From Russula earlei (lineage: Eukaryota; Basidiomycota; Agaricomycetes; Russulales; Russulaceae), in assembly GCA_025769875.1 (NCBI GenBank), contig JAGFNK010000290.1:1-64000 (forward strand): a stretch of DNA of 64,000 nt, written 5' to 3'. Below the pieces are notes generated by a model that saw only the letters and a list, made by a program, of their open reading frames with translations, was not told the DNA's origin and made no database searches. Position 1 is the first letter of the stretch; each line of letters starts with the position of its first letter. This document shows positions 53,381 to 64,000 of the stretch, piece after piece. The translations under genes were made by a program, and so were the position numbers.

Positions 53381-54800
53381 ACCATGGCTACACAGAGTTC
53401 TCGAGGCTTGATGGGAGGGCAGGTATGAACTGAAGGGAGCAGGGAGCAAGCAAGGTCATGCCCTGGAATAGAATGCATGTGCATGAGAGAGAGGGTGTGT
53501 GTGTGTGTACTTGAAGGAGAAGAGTGAGAGCTTGAGGGAGGTGAGGTGTTCTTAGCCAACACAAATGCCAGAAAGTTGATTTCATTCACTGAGAGGCTCA
53601 GTTAAGCTTTTTACTACTGAACAAGATAGTAGCTACTGATACTTAAATACAAAAATGCTACTCCTCTGAATGCAACTCAAGAGTGCAAGGTGGTGTGGTG
53701 ATGACAAAGGGGCAAGATGCTATGGGCAGCAAGCCCTTGGGTAAGGCAACAATGACAATGAATGCACTATATGGGTCCATGCATATGTGCATGGTGGGGG
53801 CAAGGGTGAGGTGAGTGACATCAATGGTGATCATCTTGAGCTGTTGTTGCAGTTCCCAGGCATGGAGTGGGGGATGTGAGAGGATGACATTGAGAGGAGA
53901 TGAGAAGAGTTGGAGAGGGAAGGAGGATGTGTGGGAGGTGGGGGCAAGTGCAGGTCATATGAGTTTCCTGGTCAGCAGGCTCACATACCTTACATGGGCA
54001 AGGCAAGGAGCAGGTGTGTGCATCAGAGGTGAGAGGCAGAGGGCAAGGTGTGTGTGTTGAAGGCAAGAGGCAGGGGATAAGGTGGTGTTTGTGTGCATGA
54101 CGTGGTGATGGGAGAAAGGAGAGTTGTGGGGTGCATATGTCGGTTGTTTGGTGGTAACATCATTGGAGGCAGAGGAGAGGGAGTGTGCATTGAAGGTGAG
54201 AGACAGAGGGCATGGAGGCATTTGCATGTAACATGGTGGTGGGAGAGAAGGAGTTGTGGGGCATGCATGTTGGGTGTTCGGTGGCTGGCCAGTTTCTTGC
54301 GGTGGAAGGGAAGTGGAAGGGAGAGATAGAGAGAGGAACAACTGAGACAAGAGAGGGAGGGATGTGAACACAACATGAATGGGAGAGATGGTGGCATGTG
54401 GGTGTGCAAGTCATCATGCAAACAGACAGCATGACTTACCCCATCAAGAACTGGTTTCAACCAGTCATCTTCCAGTTTCAGTTGAGACTGGTCTGAATTG
54501 GTCAAATGACTGCAAATGACCATGTCTAACCGGTCATGTGCAGTCCAGTCCAGTTTTTTCAGGATTGGGCAAACTGGCAGGCAGTCATGGTCATGGTCAC
54601 ACCAAAATCATGGGAAAAACTGTACTTGACTGGACTTTGATGCACTAATCTCATCCACTATACACTTCTGAGCTCCAATATGAACCTAGCCAGAACCTGA
54701 ACCAAACCTGCTGAACCCAGTTCTCTCAGTTCTGGTTTGCAGTTTGGAGAAATAGCTCAGAGAACCAGACCAAACCAAACTTTGGCATCCCTAACACACA
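53381..54800. repeat. Low-complexity and tandem-repeat region
   Basis: Two direct repeats of about 155 bp occupy about 54010-54290 (shared GGGAGAAAGGAGAGTTGTGG-like core). 53490-53510 is a short GT run. 54430-54620 is rich in CAGTC/GACTGG motifs. The right edge reads TTTGGCATCCCTAA, similar to hAT ends, but is unpaired. No gene is supported. Confidence 0.45.
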
Positions 54801-55415
54801 GATTACTAGTTGATGTCCTTGCATGTGTTGACTTGTCACCGGGATGTTCACTGACACTGGCATTTGCATCTAATATGACACTAGTATCAGTGAGGAAGAT
54901 GGAGTAAGGATCCAAAGAGTGTACCAAAAACTATCATAAAGGGAGGCCAATTGAATCAAAGAACAAAAAGTAGCAGAACACATAACAAAAGACCAACGAA
55001 TCATACCTAGAAACCCTGAGAAACCAACACATCCAACTATGAGTACATGAAGTAGTGGCAGTGCAGCAAGTGATATCAGAGACGCGAGGGCCCCAGGTGA
55101 GCTGGGTGTGTGCGCATGATGAAAGATGGCTGAAGCTAGAAAGAGTGACAATGAAAGCCAATGATCATAAAAGATAAAAGAAAAGGTAATCATACCAAGA
55201 TGAATTTAAAGAGCAGTCATGTCTGGCAGTCAATGAATGAGAAGGAATCACGAGGAGGTTTTCATTCATATTGTCATAGGCATTTCTGCTCCACATCAGG
55301 GGGGTGCAGAGATATCATATACTGAATGGTGGTGCAGGAATCAATGATGAGGCAGATGAGAGCGAGGGAAGCTGACCAAGTGACTTGGGGCTAAATTATC
55401 AAAGGTAATGAGTAT
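54801..55415. other. Unassigned stretch
   Basis: A hydrophobic 107-codon minus-strand frame at 54870-55193 has no other support. Nothing recognisable is seen. Confidence 0.3.
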
Positions 55416-56870
55416 ACTGTCACTGACCCACCAACTGTGCAGCTTACTTAAGGTACCTAGCACTCGGTCAGTCACACATAGTCACCAGACACATAATGAA
55501 AACCTTGAAGCACCATTTGAACAGGTGCAATTGGAGGTTTGGGAGGGGGCAAGGAAAAAAGACAATGTAATATTGTGTGCATACAGGAATTAACAACTAA
55601 ACACTCAATGAGCAAGGTCCAGGATGACCAACACACTGCCCAGCCGGCCCTGCCCATCATGCCCTGCTCAATCTTGAAGATCATCTCCCTTGAAGGACAA
55701 CACATGCTCATTGAGCATGAAAAATCCCTCCACACTGAAAGACACCTGTTGTCATGCAAGGCAGACCTTCACGGCTGTATCAATGCTGTGGTCCTAGCTG
55801 TGCTGTCTCTGTGAGAAAGGGGTAAGAAAAGTGAGCACAGAAAAGAACTTGAATAAAACACACACAGAGTGCCATCATTGTGGTGGAGGTCATGACTGTC
55901 GTGTTGTGATTGGGAGTGGGGACCTGTGCCAGCTCATGTGCCACATCAACACCCAGCCACCCTCACCTGCCTCATCCTTGTCAGCAGCCATGCAGAATGA
56001 AAATGGGTCATCAGGGGATGGTGATGCCACAGGTGCACAAGACTCCTGGTCCGATGGTGTACTGGACATTGTTGCCATGCTTGGGGAAGGGGTGAGCAGC
56101 ATGGTGGAGGTGGTGCAGGACAAGCAGACAGGCTGCTGGTTTGTGTGCAAGATGATCATCACGCACGAGGGCCCACTGAAGCACCTCGTGCATGAGCTTG
56201 CATTCCTCTCTGGCCTCAGGCACATGAACATGGTCCATTTTTACAGCATGTACATGTCGCCATTGAACAGCAAGGTCAAGCTGATGATGGAGCTGTGCAA
56301 GGGAAAGAGCCTGGCCACTGTCAGGGAGCAGATCTGATGGAGGAAGGGCCACGTGGGAGAGAAGGTTGCACGAGTGTTGGTGGAGGAAGTGCGTGGCTTT
56401 TGTTTGCCCTTTCCTTCCTTCCTTCCTTTGGGGACAACAAAGTACATGGTGGTGTGAATAGTTGCTGTGAGATCCTGCACTTGGCTGATCACTTGCCATC
56501 TGGCCACCCTAGACCAAACACATCATGGGGAGGGAGTACACCATCTGTGCAGATGTATGGTCAATGGGGCTTGAGGATGAGGACAGCTTAGAGACATGTG
56601 ATTAGCCAAGGATGCCAATTTGAAGCACCAACTTGAACTCTACCATTCTGCATGACATCTCTCCAAAAACATGAGGAAGGGGAAAAACATCAAATGGGTA
56701 TATTTCTGACAAAAAAAAAACATGGGTGGATTCACATTAATCACTACTTTTACAACCCATTTGAAAGAAATCAAGATCATCATTTTCAGTGTGTCTACAA
56801 ATTCTGACTGAGTGCTAGGTACCTTAAGTAAGCTGCACAGTTGATGGGTCGGTGACAGTATGGATATCAA
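55416..56870. mobile_element. Inverted-repeat element carrying a MAP-kinase-kinase fragment
   Basis: The left end, ACTGTCACTGACCCACCAAC and on to about 55470 (GGTACCTAGCACTCGGTCAG), is the reverse complement of about 56815-56870. The target duplication is unclear. The element encloses a kinase fragment and no transposase, so it resembles a gene-capturing non-autonomous DNA transposon. Confidence 0.65.
55831..56585 (+). pseudogene. MAP kinase kinase fragment
   Basis: Within the ORF 55831-56337, residues from about 76 onward read DIVAMLGEGVSSMVEVVQDKQTG, then VCKMIITHEGPLKHLVHELAFLSGLRH and MMELCKGKSL. This is the N-lobe of a MAPKK (STE7/PBS2-like): glycine loop GEG, ATP-site Lys in VCKMI, helix-C Glu in VHELAFL. 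After a TGA, WRKGHVGEKVARVLVEE continues the family pattern, and GREYTICADVWSMGL near 56530 corresponds to the C-lobe. The catalytic HRD and DFG segments are missing. Residues before 76 are unassigned. Confidence 0.85.
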
Positions 56871-56971
56871 GTGTCCCATCAACCCGTGTTATATAACTAG
56901 TTTTAAAACTTAACATTAACATCGCGACCTCTAGTCAACAGATAATCCGAGAAAGCAACGGAGGCGCGTTT

Positions 56972-58264
56972 TCAGCCCTGAATGCCGACAGTATAGTTCG
57001 ATAGGGATGATAGCAGATAGCCGAGCACGTCGCCTGAAGCACCGTCAGATGCCAAAACACCCATCTCGTCGGCGTCGCGATAAACTCTATCTATGTACTC
57101 AGCAGCGCCAGATAGATTGGCAACCTTGCAACAAGTAGCGTGCAAGGCAAGTAGCTCAGGCGAGGGAACTGGAAGGTGTTCAGGATCCGTGGTTGAAAAA
57201 GCGACAAATTGCTGAAAGAGCGGGGGCATCAAACCGTAACATTTGACCTCATAATGATCCTTCTGCGACTAGAGACACGATACCTGATGAATCCTGTGGT
57301 TCGGAAAATACAGCAGTACCAGACCTCACCGTGGCTTCGAAGTAGAGTTCCAGCTGATCAAATCTGTCATGCACATTCTTTTCCAAAGTCATGACGTTTG
57401 TCAATGAATGAACCTTTTCCCCATTGAATTTGCTGATGTCGTAATGGAACCGCTGAAGGACGGCCAGTATAGTAGCGGAAAAGTCAAGCTATAAATCTAG
57501 GTGTGAAATGTTCACCATAATGTGTGCACCTGCGGCCACGCACTTTGGTATTCTCTTCAGATTTAGGGTTCACGCCAAAGAATGTAGCCTCTGGAATGAT
57601 ATGGGCACACTCTGTATTTATTCCGCGAGGGGGCTGCTCAAATTGGGCAATGATATCCTCAGGGGCGTTAAGGTCAACAAAACCCGTTACGACACATCTC
57701 CAATTGTCTCGTATGAGTGCCTGTGAAAGGCGAGTAATGAGAAGAGGGACGAGGAGTAAGTTGCGGTCATATACTGACTTTACGTTTGGCATCGCGGTGA
57801 TCCTTGGGGGCCTCGGAAATGTCGACTTTGACCTGATTTTTCACGGCCTCAAAAGAGGGCCTTGAGGGGTGTTCGCTGGGTTTTGGCGTTCGACCTTTAT
57901 ATTTCTTGACTGGACAAGGCGGAAGTGGATTAACACTGAGGCTCAGGAAGTGAAGGTGGCATGGTTTACAAGGTATGATAACGTAACATTCAAAGAATCG
58001 ACCAACGTCGGTGAGGTCGCTTTCATTCTTGCGTGAGTGTATACACTTGACGACTTCATGGCGAACAGTCCGATTGGGCGCATAGAGAACTAAAAAGCCG
58101 AGAATCCGAACATAGCGCAGCTTGTTCTCGTAGGCAGCAAATGCCTCCTCGTGATTGAGGCAAACATTATATGCACTGAGGTAGTTGGGATCCTCACTGG
58201 CAACATGTTGCACCAGAGGAGAGTCGATCTTCGGAAGGGCAGTAGGCATAATAATGGCTCGCAC
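56972..58264 (-). CDS. HNH nuclease domain protein, 5 exons
   Basis: A host protein with an HNH (HNH_2-type) nuclease domain, common in Agaricomycetes but of unknown role. Exons (minus): 58264-57988, 57909-57779, 57720-57544, 57488-57330, 57262-56972. They sum to 1035 nt, 344 residues, with no stops and consistent phases. The nuclease core begins at ALIRDNWRCVVTG (residue 137). Putative catalytic positions are His176 (AHIIPEA), Asn226 (SLTNVMTL) and His235 (NVHDRFD). The C-terminus has LALHATCCKVANLSGAAEYID. An alternative start is the Met at 58249, five residues later. No signal peptide. The gene looks intact. Confidence 0.93.
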
Positions 58265-58787
58265 TATGTCGTGTTGGGTTGGGTTTGAGTATCTAATTGC
58301 GTTCCATCATCACGCGTGACGCAAAAAGTCACGTTCATCAGCTGTGAGTGCCCAGGGACTGGTATGGCAGTACTCAAATAACTCAACAACTGGCAAGTGG
58401 CAACAAGAGTGTTTGAGTGTACTCAAAATGAAAAGTAGATCTCAAAGTGGACATGGCCCAAATGGGGCAGCTAGAATTGGCTCAAGCTGCAAGCCATGGC
58501 TTGGCTTGGTCTGGCTCACTCAATCTTTTTTTTCTTCTGGAAAACCCTGTCCTTTTACGAGCAAACAGAGCAGTCCCTACCACTGGGTTTTAGCCGGTCC
58601 GATGCATTTATGCGCACTTGCTCTCCTCAGGTGGTGGCCAAGCTTCTGCTTCTGGGCTTTGGATCACTGGTAGTGTGGGACTCAGGCCAGGCCCATACCC
58701 ACTAAACCCTAAGAGCACGGTTTGCCTGGTTTGATCCCAGGGAGTACGGTTTGGTTTTTTATTTTATTATCTATTGTAGTTAACTAG
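58265..58787. other. Upstream region of the HNH gene and flank
   Basis: No gene seen. A T-rich tract is at 58522-58540. The 109-codon frame at 58344-58673 has no recognisable content. Confidence 0.35.
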
Positions 58788-59120
58788 TTAACCTTTGAAT
58801 ACACCACTGTTTACTTTTAGAAGTTCGTGTGACTTTACATCTGTCTTTGAAAACAATTGCAGAGTTGATGGGAATTGCCTTGAGGAGCCAAGTTGTGGGG
58901 CACTTGCCATTTCTGGAGTGGAGTGTGACAAAATGTGCAAAAAGATGTCAACCATTGGTGGGAGTTGACATCTTTTTGCACCTTTTGTCATGGTCCAGAA
59001 AAGGCAAGTGCCCCACCAACTTGGCTCCCCAAGGCAATTCCCATCAACTCCACAATTGTTTTCAAATGCAGATAATAATTACACGCAATTCTTAAGTTTC
59101 ATAATGGTGTATTCAAGAGT
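58788..59120. mobile_element. Foldback MITE, about 330 bp
   Basis: 58790-58960 is nearly the exact reverse complement of 58965-59120, with a spacer of only a few bases. Shared blocks include TTGAATACACCA at the ends and GGCAAGTGCCCCACCAACTT and GATGTCAAC nearer the centre. There is no coding. The transcript would form one long hairpin. No target duplication is certain. Confidence 0.85.
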
Positions 59121-59279
59121 TGAGTACAATAAAATAAATAAAATTTAAACTAATCTAAGGGCTTGACTTGATGCCAAGAAGGCTGGCACTGTTACTGTTA
59201 AAGGGAACATGTGCAGGACTCAGAATGATAGAACTCAGGTTCTATCATTGTAGACTAGCCTACTTGAAGGTACATGTTT

Positions 59280-59660
59280 ATAGACCAAAGTTGAGCTAAT
59301 AGAAAAGGAAAGAAAAAAAGAAAGAGAAAAGAAAGAAAATAAAAGAAAATAAAAGAAAAGCCTAGAAGCATGACAAATTCAGTCAGAGGCAGATGAGCAT
59401 GTGCAAAGGTGATCACAATCATGCAACATGTATTGTGGGCAGGATGGAGGTGGGGTTGAGGGTGGCATGCAGGTGCTGGGGGAGCAGCTGTGGCATGCAG
59501 AGTGTTGTCTCTGCTGTGCACATTGTGATGATTCCAATTCCAGAGGTCCACCAGGGCAGTCCTGCATGCCCTAGACCAGAGGCAAGAACATAAAAGAAAA
59601 GAAAAAGAAAGAAAAGAAGAAAAGAAAGGGAAAATGAAAGAAAGCACCTGAAAGCCAGAA
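59280..59660. repeat. Two purine-only tracts flanking a short unique segment
   Basis: 59299-59378 and 59580-59645 are long A/G-only runs (GAAA-type), each followed by a related GCCTAGAAGC / GCCAGAATGC sequence. They could be ends of a local duplication. Confidence 0.7.
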
Positions 59661-59679
59661 TGCCACTTGGTGACATCAA

Positions 59680-60130
59680 GGGTGGCGTTGGGTGGGACCT
59701 TTCAGCCTTCACTTTGGGCTTCACCACTTTGTTGGGAGAATGCACTTGCAAAGGCAATTGTGATCATGTGGCATGTGCTAGTGTGATAGAGGCAGTGAGG
59801 GAGTGGCATTGGGTGGGGCCATTCAGCCTTTGTGTGGTGTGTCAATTTGTTGGGAGGACATGCATTGAGGGCAAGATGATGAAGGTGGGGGAGTGGCATT
59901 GGGTGGGACTGTTTGGCCCTCATGTGCATTGGTTTGTTGGAAGAATGCATGCACAAAGATGATTGCAGTCACATGGTGTGTGTTGGCAGGATGATGGAGG
60001 TGATGAGGGAGTGGGGCTGTTCAGCCTTCATGTGGTGTCAATTTATCAGGAGGGCCTCCCCATCACAATTGCAAGGGCATGATGTCTGTTGCTGGCAGGA
60101 TGGTGGAGGTGTGAGGGACCGGGATGTGGT
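59680..60130. repeat. Irregular tandem repeat, about four units
   Basis: GGCATTGGGTGGG..TTCAGCC-type cores start at 59684, 59805, 59895 and about 60010, spaced 121, 90 and about 117 bp. The frames within it are repeat-derived and not called as genes. Confidence 0.7.
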
Positions 60131-60347
60131 GGGCATTGTTGGAAGTGCATGGCATGATGTTGACCTCTGTTGTGCCACAATTTCAATTTCAAGTATGACA
60201 ATTTTCTGTTATCAAGTGATTTATTCTTATCATTAAATAATAATATTGATTTTCAGAATTGTAAAGATGTTCAAACACCACTCTGCTGACAAGTCCAATA
60301 GTCCAGATTTGGGTGTCACAAGGTGTGACTATTGGGTGGGTTGGTGA
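60131..60347. other. AT-rich flank of the copia LTR
   Basis: Nothing recognisable before TGTTGAATC at 60348. Confidence 0.3.
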
Positions 60348-60723
60348 TGTTGAATCACACAGTGATAAGGTAGATTAGATCATAGTAGATCTAATAAAAT
60401 GTTACTACAACACATAATCAGCTACTGATAAGATCATGAGATAGTAAGTACTTATTTCAGTTTCTGTAGGACAAAACTGAACTATACTGGATGTATGACA
60501 CTCTTAAGTATCTGAGAGCATCCCTGATTATTTTATCTGTAACTACTATCAAATAGTTTTCATGATTGCTTTGTGCTATCTATAGATTGTCTTAGATCAT
60601 ATCAATTTTCTATTGTACATGTTGCAGCAACTGAGCTGAAACACTTATATGGCCTGGGCCTTGTGGACTGCCTGGACAGTTTGGGCCAATGCATCAATGT
60701 GTCAGCTACTCTTTATCTCAACA
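60348..60723 (-). mobile_element. 3' LTR of a minus-strand copia element (family C)
   Basis: 376 bp, read on the minus strand as TGTTGAGATAAAG...GATTCAACA. It is preceded on that strand by ATGGGGGGA (60724-60732), a polypurine tract. Related to the nested LTR at 39356-39835; both carry a TTCAGTTT / AAACTGAA inverted repeat. Confidence 0.8.
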
Positions 60724-60835
60724 TCCCCCCATGATCTAGACAGTCAGTAGATTAGATCAGATGAGACCTAACCCAGTGATGAAAGTCTGAAGCAGCAATG
60801 ATATTGTAGCTGATTTTGGAGAAGAAGTTCTGATA

Positions 60836-61300
60836 CTATGTGGCTTGATTAGCTGCATTGGCTGGGGCCATATACTCAGCTTGAGTGGTGCTCTGAGTGA
60901 TGGTCTTCTGTTTACATGAGGACCAGAAAATCACAGCTCTGGAGAACAAAAAATACATAGCCCAAAGTGGAGTGAAAGTCATCAGCATCATCTCCAAGAC
61001 TAGAATTGGAGTATCTGTGTAGTCCAATGCCTCCCATGCCATCGTAATGTAGCTTTAGTTGGGCTGTGCCTGTTAAGATAAGATAGCACATATTTTGCAA
61101 GGCATAGGTGCTGTGCTGATGGATTGCTGGAATACTGTGCAAGACACAAGACTGCAGAGATGTCTGGATGCATTCCAATTTGCACATATAGGAGGCTGCC
61201 AATTATTCTCTGGTTGTACTTTATTTCTGAAAAAATCACAAAAATCACAGAAAAAGTGTTAATCAACTCCTTTAGTTGTGCCCTGCCTGGCACTGTCAAA
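60836..61300 (-). pseudogene. Ty1/copia reverse transcriptase end and RNase H
   Basis: Frames on the minus strand read RIIGSLLYVQIGMHPDISAV, LCLAKYVLSYL, LHYDG, SLGDDADDFHSTLGYVFF and STTQAEYMAPANAANQA. This is the standard C-terminal region of copia Pol (connection domain, RNase H with D and E). At least two frameshifts occur. The upstream part is missing beyond 61300, where a family B LTR follows. It feeds into the polypurine tract and 3' LTR at 60348-60732. Confidence 0.88.
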
Positions 61301-61353
61301 ATTTAGGTTGTGCTGCCACAGAAATTGTACTAAAAATTAATTGAAATATTGGG

Positions 61354-62320
61354 TGTCAAGACTCACTGTTGAACTATCCAGTTCAAGAGCGAGGGGTTAG
61401 TTCGAAGACGAGTCGATAGACATCCAAGATGGCATGGGCAAGAAGTAAGGTCCAGAGCAGTAACAAATACCAGAGAGGTATGGTTACTGGTAAAGTCGAG
61501 CAGGTACGCAGGGAAGAAGCCAGGATAGTCACAAGGGGACGGTCCTTAAAGGAGTATCCCAGGGGTGGAGAGTGCCATAAACAAATGGACAGTCTGAAGA
61601 CTGTCCGTTACTTTATTGAGCGCTTATATACTACAAGAGAACTGCTAGATAGGGAACAAGTCATAACCTTGTTATCAAGCACAATAGATGGATGAGTAAG
61701 AAGTCAGAGTACGCTTACTGAGCATGCTCAGTCATGCTCAGTAAGCTGCTGAGTAAGAGGGCTCCTAATGATGAGTAAGAGCCTCTACTGTCCACAGTGT
61801 TCACTGCTCTAGTACACAGTGCAAAGCACCTGATTCATTTGCTGTTAGTTAGTTTAGGGCCAGTCATTTGGGGACTTGTAGTTTGGTTCAAGGAATAGAG
61901 TTGTCTATAAGGCCCCTTATATAGTTCTATTAGGGTCCTTAGAGTCGACCCTAGTACTTCTATTAAGGTCCTTAGTATTGCTTTATAGTTCGTTCTATAG
62001 TTATTAGAGTTAGTCTAATAACATGTTGTAGGGTCTTTAGTATTGTGTTAGTGCCTATTGTAGGGCACTTAGAGTTGTCCTAAAGGGTCCTTAGGGAGGC
62101 TATAATACTGTCCTTTATTGCTAAAAGGGTTGCCATTAAGTGGGGCTTGCTGTATGTTGATTGTGCCAAGAATCGCTTGTGCAACAATGCAGCGCATGAT
62201 ATTGTGGACACCTCTACTCACCCCTTTTGTCCATGTGAACAGGGTGACACCATAGGGACTGGGTTTCCTCTCATAAGGAAGGGTTCTTCAAGGGCCCTCT
62301 CTGGAGAATGGTTCATGACA
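61354..62320 (-). mobile_element. Solo LTR, family B, copy 6
   Basis: 967 bp with duplication TTGGG (61349-61353, 62321-62325). It has the full 10-bp stem-loop (about 61583-61606) and TATA region. CpG content is intermediate between copies 1 and 4. Confidence 0.95.
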
Positions 62321-62325
62321 TTGGG

Positions 62326-62574
62326 AATAATACATGTCACCAATGCTTGGTGGTCACCAGCCAAAGTACCAGCACAACCAGTGTATTACATGGGTTGTAC
62401 TACAGGTGACTTTGTGTGATACTGTACCTGTACCTGCTGATACCATACGCATTCTCACACCTTACCCTTGGGTACAGGTTTAACCTGTGGTATTTACTAT
62501 TCATAATAACTGTGGTTTCAATACACCATGGTTATACTACAATACATAACACTATATAGTCCACAGTGAACAAG
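62326..62574. other. Unassigned stretch
   Basis: No gene or repeat could be supported. Confidence 0.3.
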
Positions 62575-62850
62575 CTACAAGGGGTGTGACTTGTGTGTTG
62601 CTTGTGCTGTCATCTTGCAGGCATGGTGACAAGGTCTTTGCCACTGAGGTGGTGGCAGCACACATGGATGAGGGCATATGTGTGGGTGGGGAGGTGATGG
62701 AAGGGGAGGTGCAGTGCAGTGCAGTGTGGTGCTTGTGTCAATGACTTGCATGTTGTGCATGCTGTCATCTTGTGGGCATGGTGATGAGGTCTTTGCCACT
62801 GCAAGTGATGGAAGCATGCATGGATGAGGGTGTACGTGTGGGTGGCATCA
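62575..62850 (-). repeat. Duplicated module related to the TCxGD motif region
   Basis: Two units of about 180 bp (from about 62586 and 62745) share CATCTTG(C/T)(A/G)GGCATGG and GTCTTTGCCACTG. On the minus strand they encode LQWQRPHHHAHKM-like peptides, equivalent to the segment near 3810 and 22140. Confidence 0.5.
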
Positions 62851-63060
62851 GGAAATTCACATAAAACTTTTTGAGATTTATAAAGACATTATACAGTCAA
62901 TAAAGTCAAAAAATGAGAAGACATTTGGCTAGGCCCCCCTGCCTGAAAAGTTACAGTGTGGAGGTCAGCTGTAAGGCTAGGAAAGCCAAAAAAGTAATCT
63001 AAAGTTCATAAAGTACCAAAAAGATCCATCAAGACAGAAAGTCTTGCTGGAATTAGTGTA
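62851..63060. other. Unassigned stretch
   Basis: Nothing recognisable. Confidence 0.3.
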
Positions 63061-64000
63061 AGACTTTGACTGCATTGCCCACCCCTCACCACTGACCACA
63101 TGCACTGCCATGCCCCAGCTCACATGACGCATTCATGTCTCAAGCCTTTCACCATGGCCTCAACCACCTTGCCCAGTCCTGATCCTCTGTTTCTCCTTCA
63201 CCATTGCCAGCTTCGTCCTCCATTGTGGTCACTGTCCCCACATCACCAGCTTCTGCCGCCATCTCTCCATCACCCACACTCGTCATCACTGCCACCTCAG
63301 TCTCATCCACCTCTGTCATTGCTCTGCCTGCCCCAATGGCCCCAGCCCCAGCCCCAGCCTCTCCAGCTGCCATCTCTGCTTCACTCACCTCCACCACTAC
63401 ATCTATGCCCATTGCCATCACCCCTGCATCCTCAGTCCTGCCCACCTCAGCCTTAGCTTCACCCCTCCCCCCCTCAGTAGCACCACCAGTCGCTGTCCCT
63501 GCTTTTCCCATGATCATCACAGCTGCTGCCTCACCCCTGTGCTCACCCATTGTCACCTTTTCCGCATGCAATTCAGCACCCACCACCTCAGGCCCAGCTC
63601 AGCCAGCCACCGCTGCCATACCAGCCCTCGCAGTCTTGTCTGCCACCCCCACCTTTGCCTCACCCACTCCCATGCCCTCAGTCATCTCATCCCCCTCAGC
63701 CCCAGTCACAACCTCACCCACCTTAGAAATCTCAGCCTTGCCACTCGCCTCTGTTGCCTCTGCTGCTCTCGCCTTGCCCTCTGCTGCCCCCATAGCCTCA
63801 GGCTCGCCCACTGATGTCTTAGTGCCACCCACTGCCTCAGGCACAGCTCAGTCAGCTGCCACCACCATGCCCTCAGCCTTGTCCGTTGCCTCGGCCACCA
63901 CATCAGCCCCCACTGCTCTGTCCCCACTGTCTGCCATTGCCCCTGCATTGCCCACTGCTCTCTCCCCTCTGTCTGTTGCACACTCTGTCATCGCCTTCAC
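63061..64000 (+). pseudogene. Pro/Ala/Ser/Thr-rich reading frame, running off the window
   Basis: 63061-63180 matches the segment near 4405 and 22725 (GCATTGCCCA...CTCAAGCCTTTCA). It is followed by an open frame of at least 260 codons, almost all Ala, Pro, Ser, Thr, Val and Leu, still open at 64000. ATPTFASPTPMPSVISSPS aligns with ATPAFVSSTPMPSVISSPS at 21655-21711. It is the longest uninterrupted copy of this module. No Met start is evident, and whether it is expressed is unknown. Confidence 0.5.

Noticed and set aside
54870..55193. Hydrophobic 107-codon minus-strand ORF that could be a membrane protein
   Set aside because: No homology, codon pattern or neighbouring gene signals support it, and hydrophobic chance frames are expected in T-rich sequence.

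Overview
This looks like basidiomycete (Agaricomycete) nuclear DNA that has been almost entirely taken over by transposable elements. Two intact chromosomal genes support this. One is a 15-exon secreted sedolisin (tripeptidyl peptidase) gene at 16027-18710 (-); the other is a 5-exon HNH-nuclease-domain gene at 56972-58264 (-). Both have many short GT-AG introns of about 50-65 bp and clean reading frames. The species cannot be fixed from the sequence alone.

Layout. 1-8219 is the 3' part of a Ty3/gypsy chromovirus (gypsy-1). It holds a solo LTR of its own family (597-1426) and a TA-flanked element with 412-bp terminal inverted repeats (2667-5068). It sits inside a Ty1/copia remnant on the minus strand (8220-9840). 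A solo LTR (9880-10407), a dispersed repeat and a near-complete PIF/Harbinger transposon (11542-14909) follow, then the sedolisin gene. 19.6-28.3 kb carries repeats, a second TA-flanked element (20422-23386) and two solo LTRs. 28297-36447 is a full-length chromovirus (gypsy-2) with two LTRs, a 5-bp target duplication, a nested solo LTR and an unusual third ORF after the chromodomain.

From 36.5 to 40.8 kb is a LINE-like remnant and a cluster of solo LTRs. 40842-50806 is one hAT transposase pseudogene split by a ~7.9-kb foldback element (41245-49117) and by a solo LTR. The foldback element has ~2.8-kb inverted arms, each with an acetyl-CoA synthetase fragment and a 154-bp tandem array. Its centre holds a Tc1/mariner transposase followed in frame by a SAM-like domain. 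The remainder is a tRNA-like SINE head (51427-51499), repeats, a small inverted-repeat element carrying a MAP-kinase-kinase fragment (55416-56870), the HNH gene, a foldback MITE, simple repeats, a copia 3' end and further solo LTRs and Pro/Ala/Ser-rich sequence.

Several patterns recur. Nine solo LTRs keep exact 5-bp target duplications and a tenth keeps four of five bases. Four different LTR families place a stem-loop 22-23 nt downstream of the TATA box. Most in-frame stops in transposon genes are TGA, and related copies differ mainly by CpG loss, which suggests decay through cytosine methylation. Apart from the two host genes, nothing in the window looks able to make an intact enzyme.
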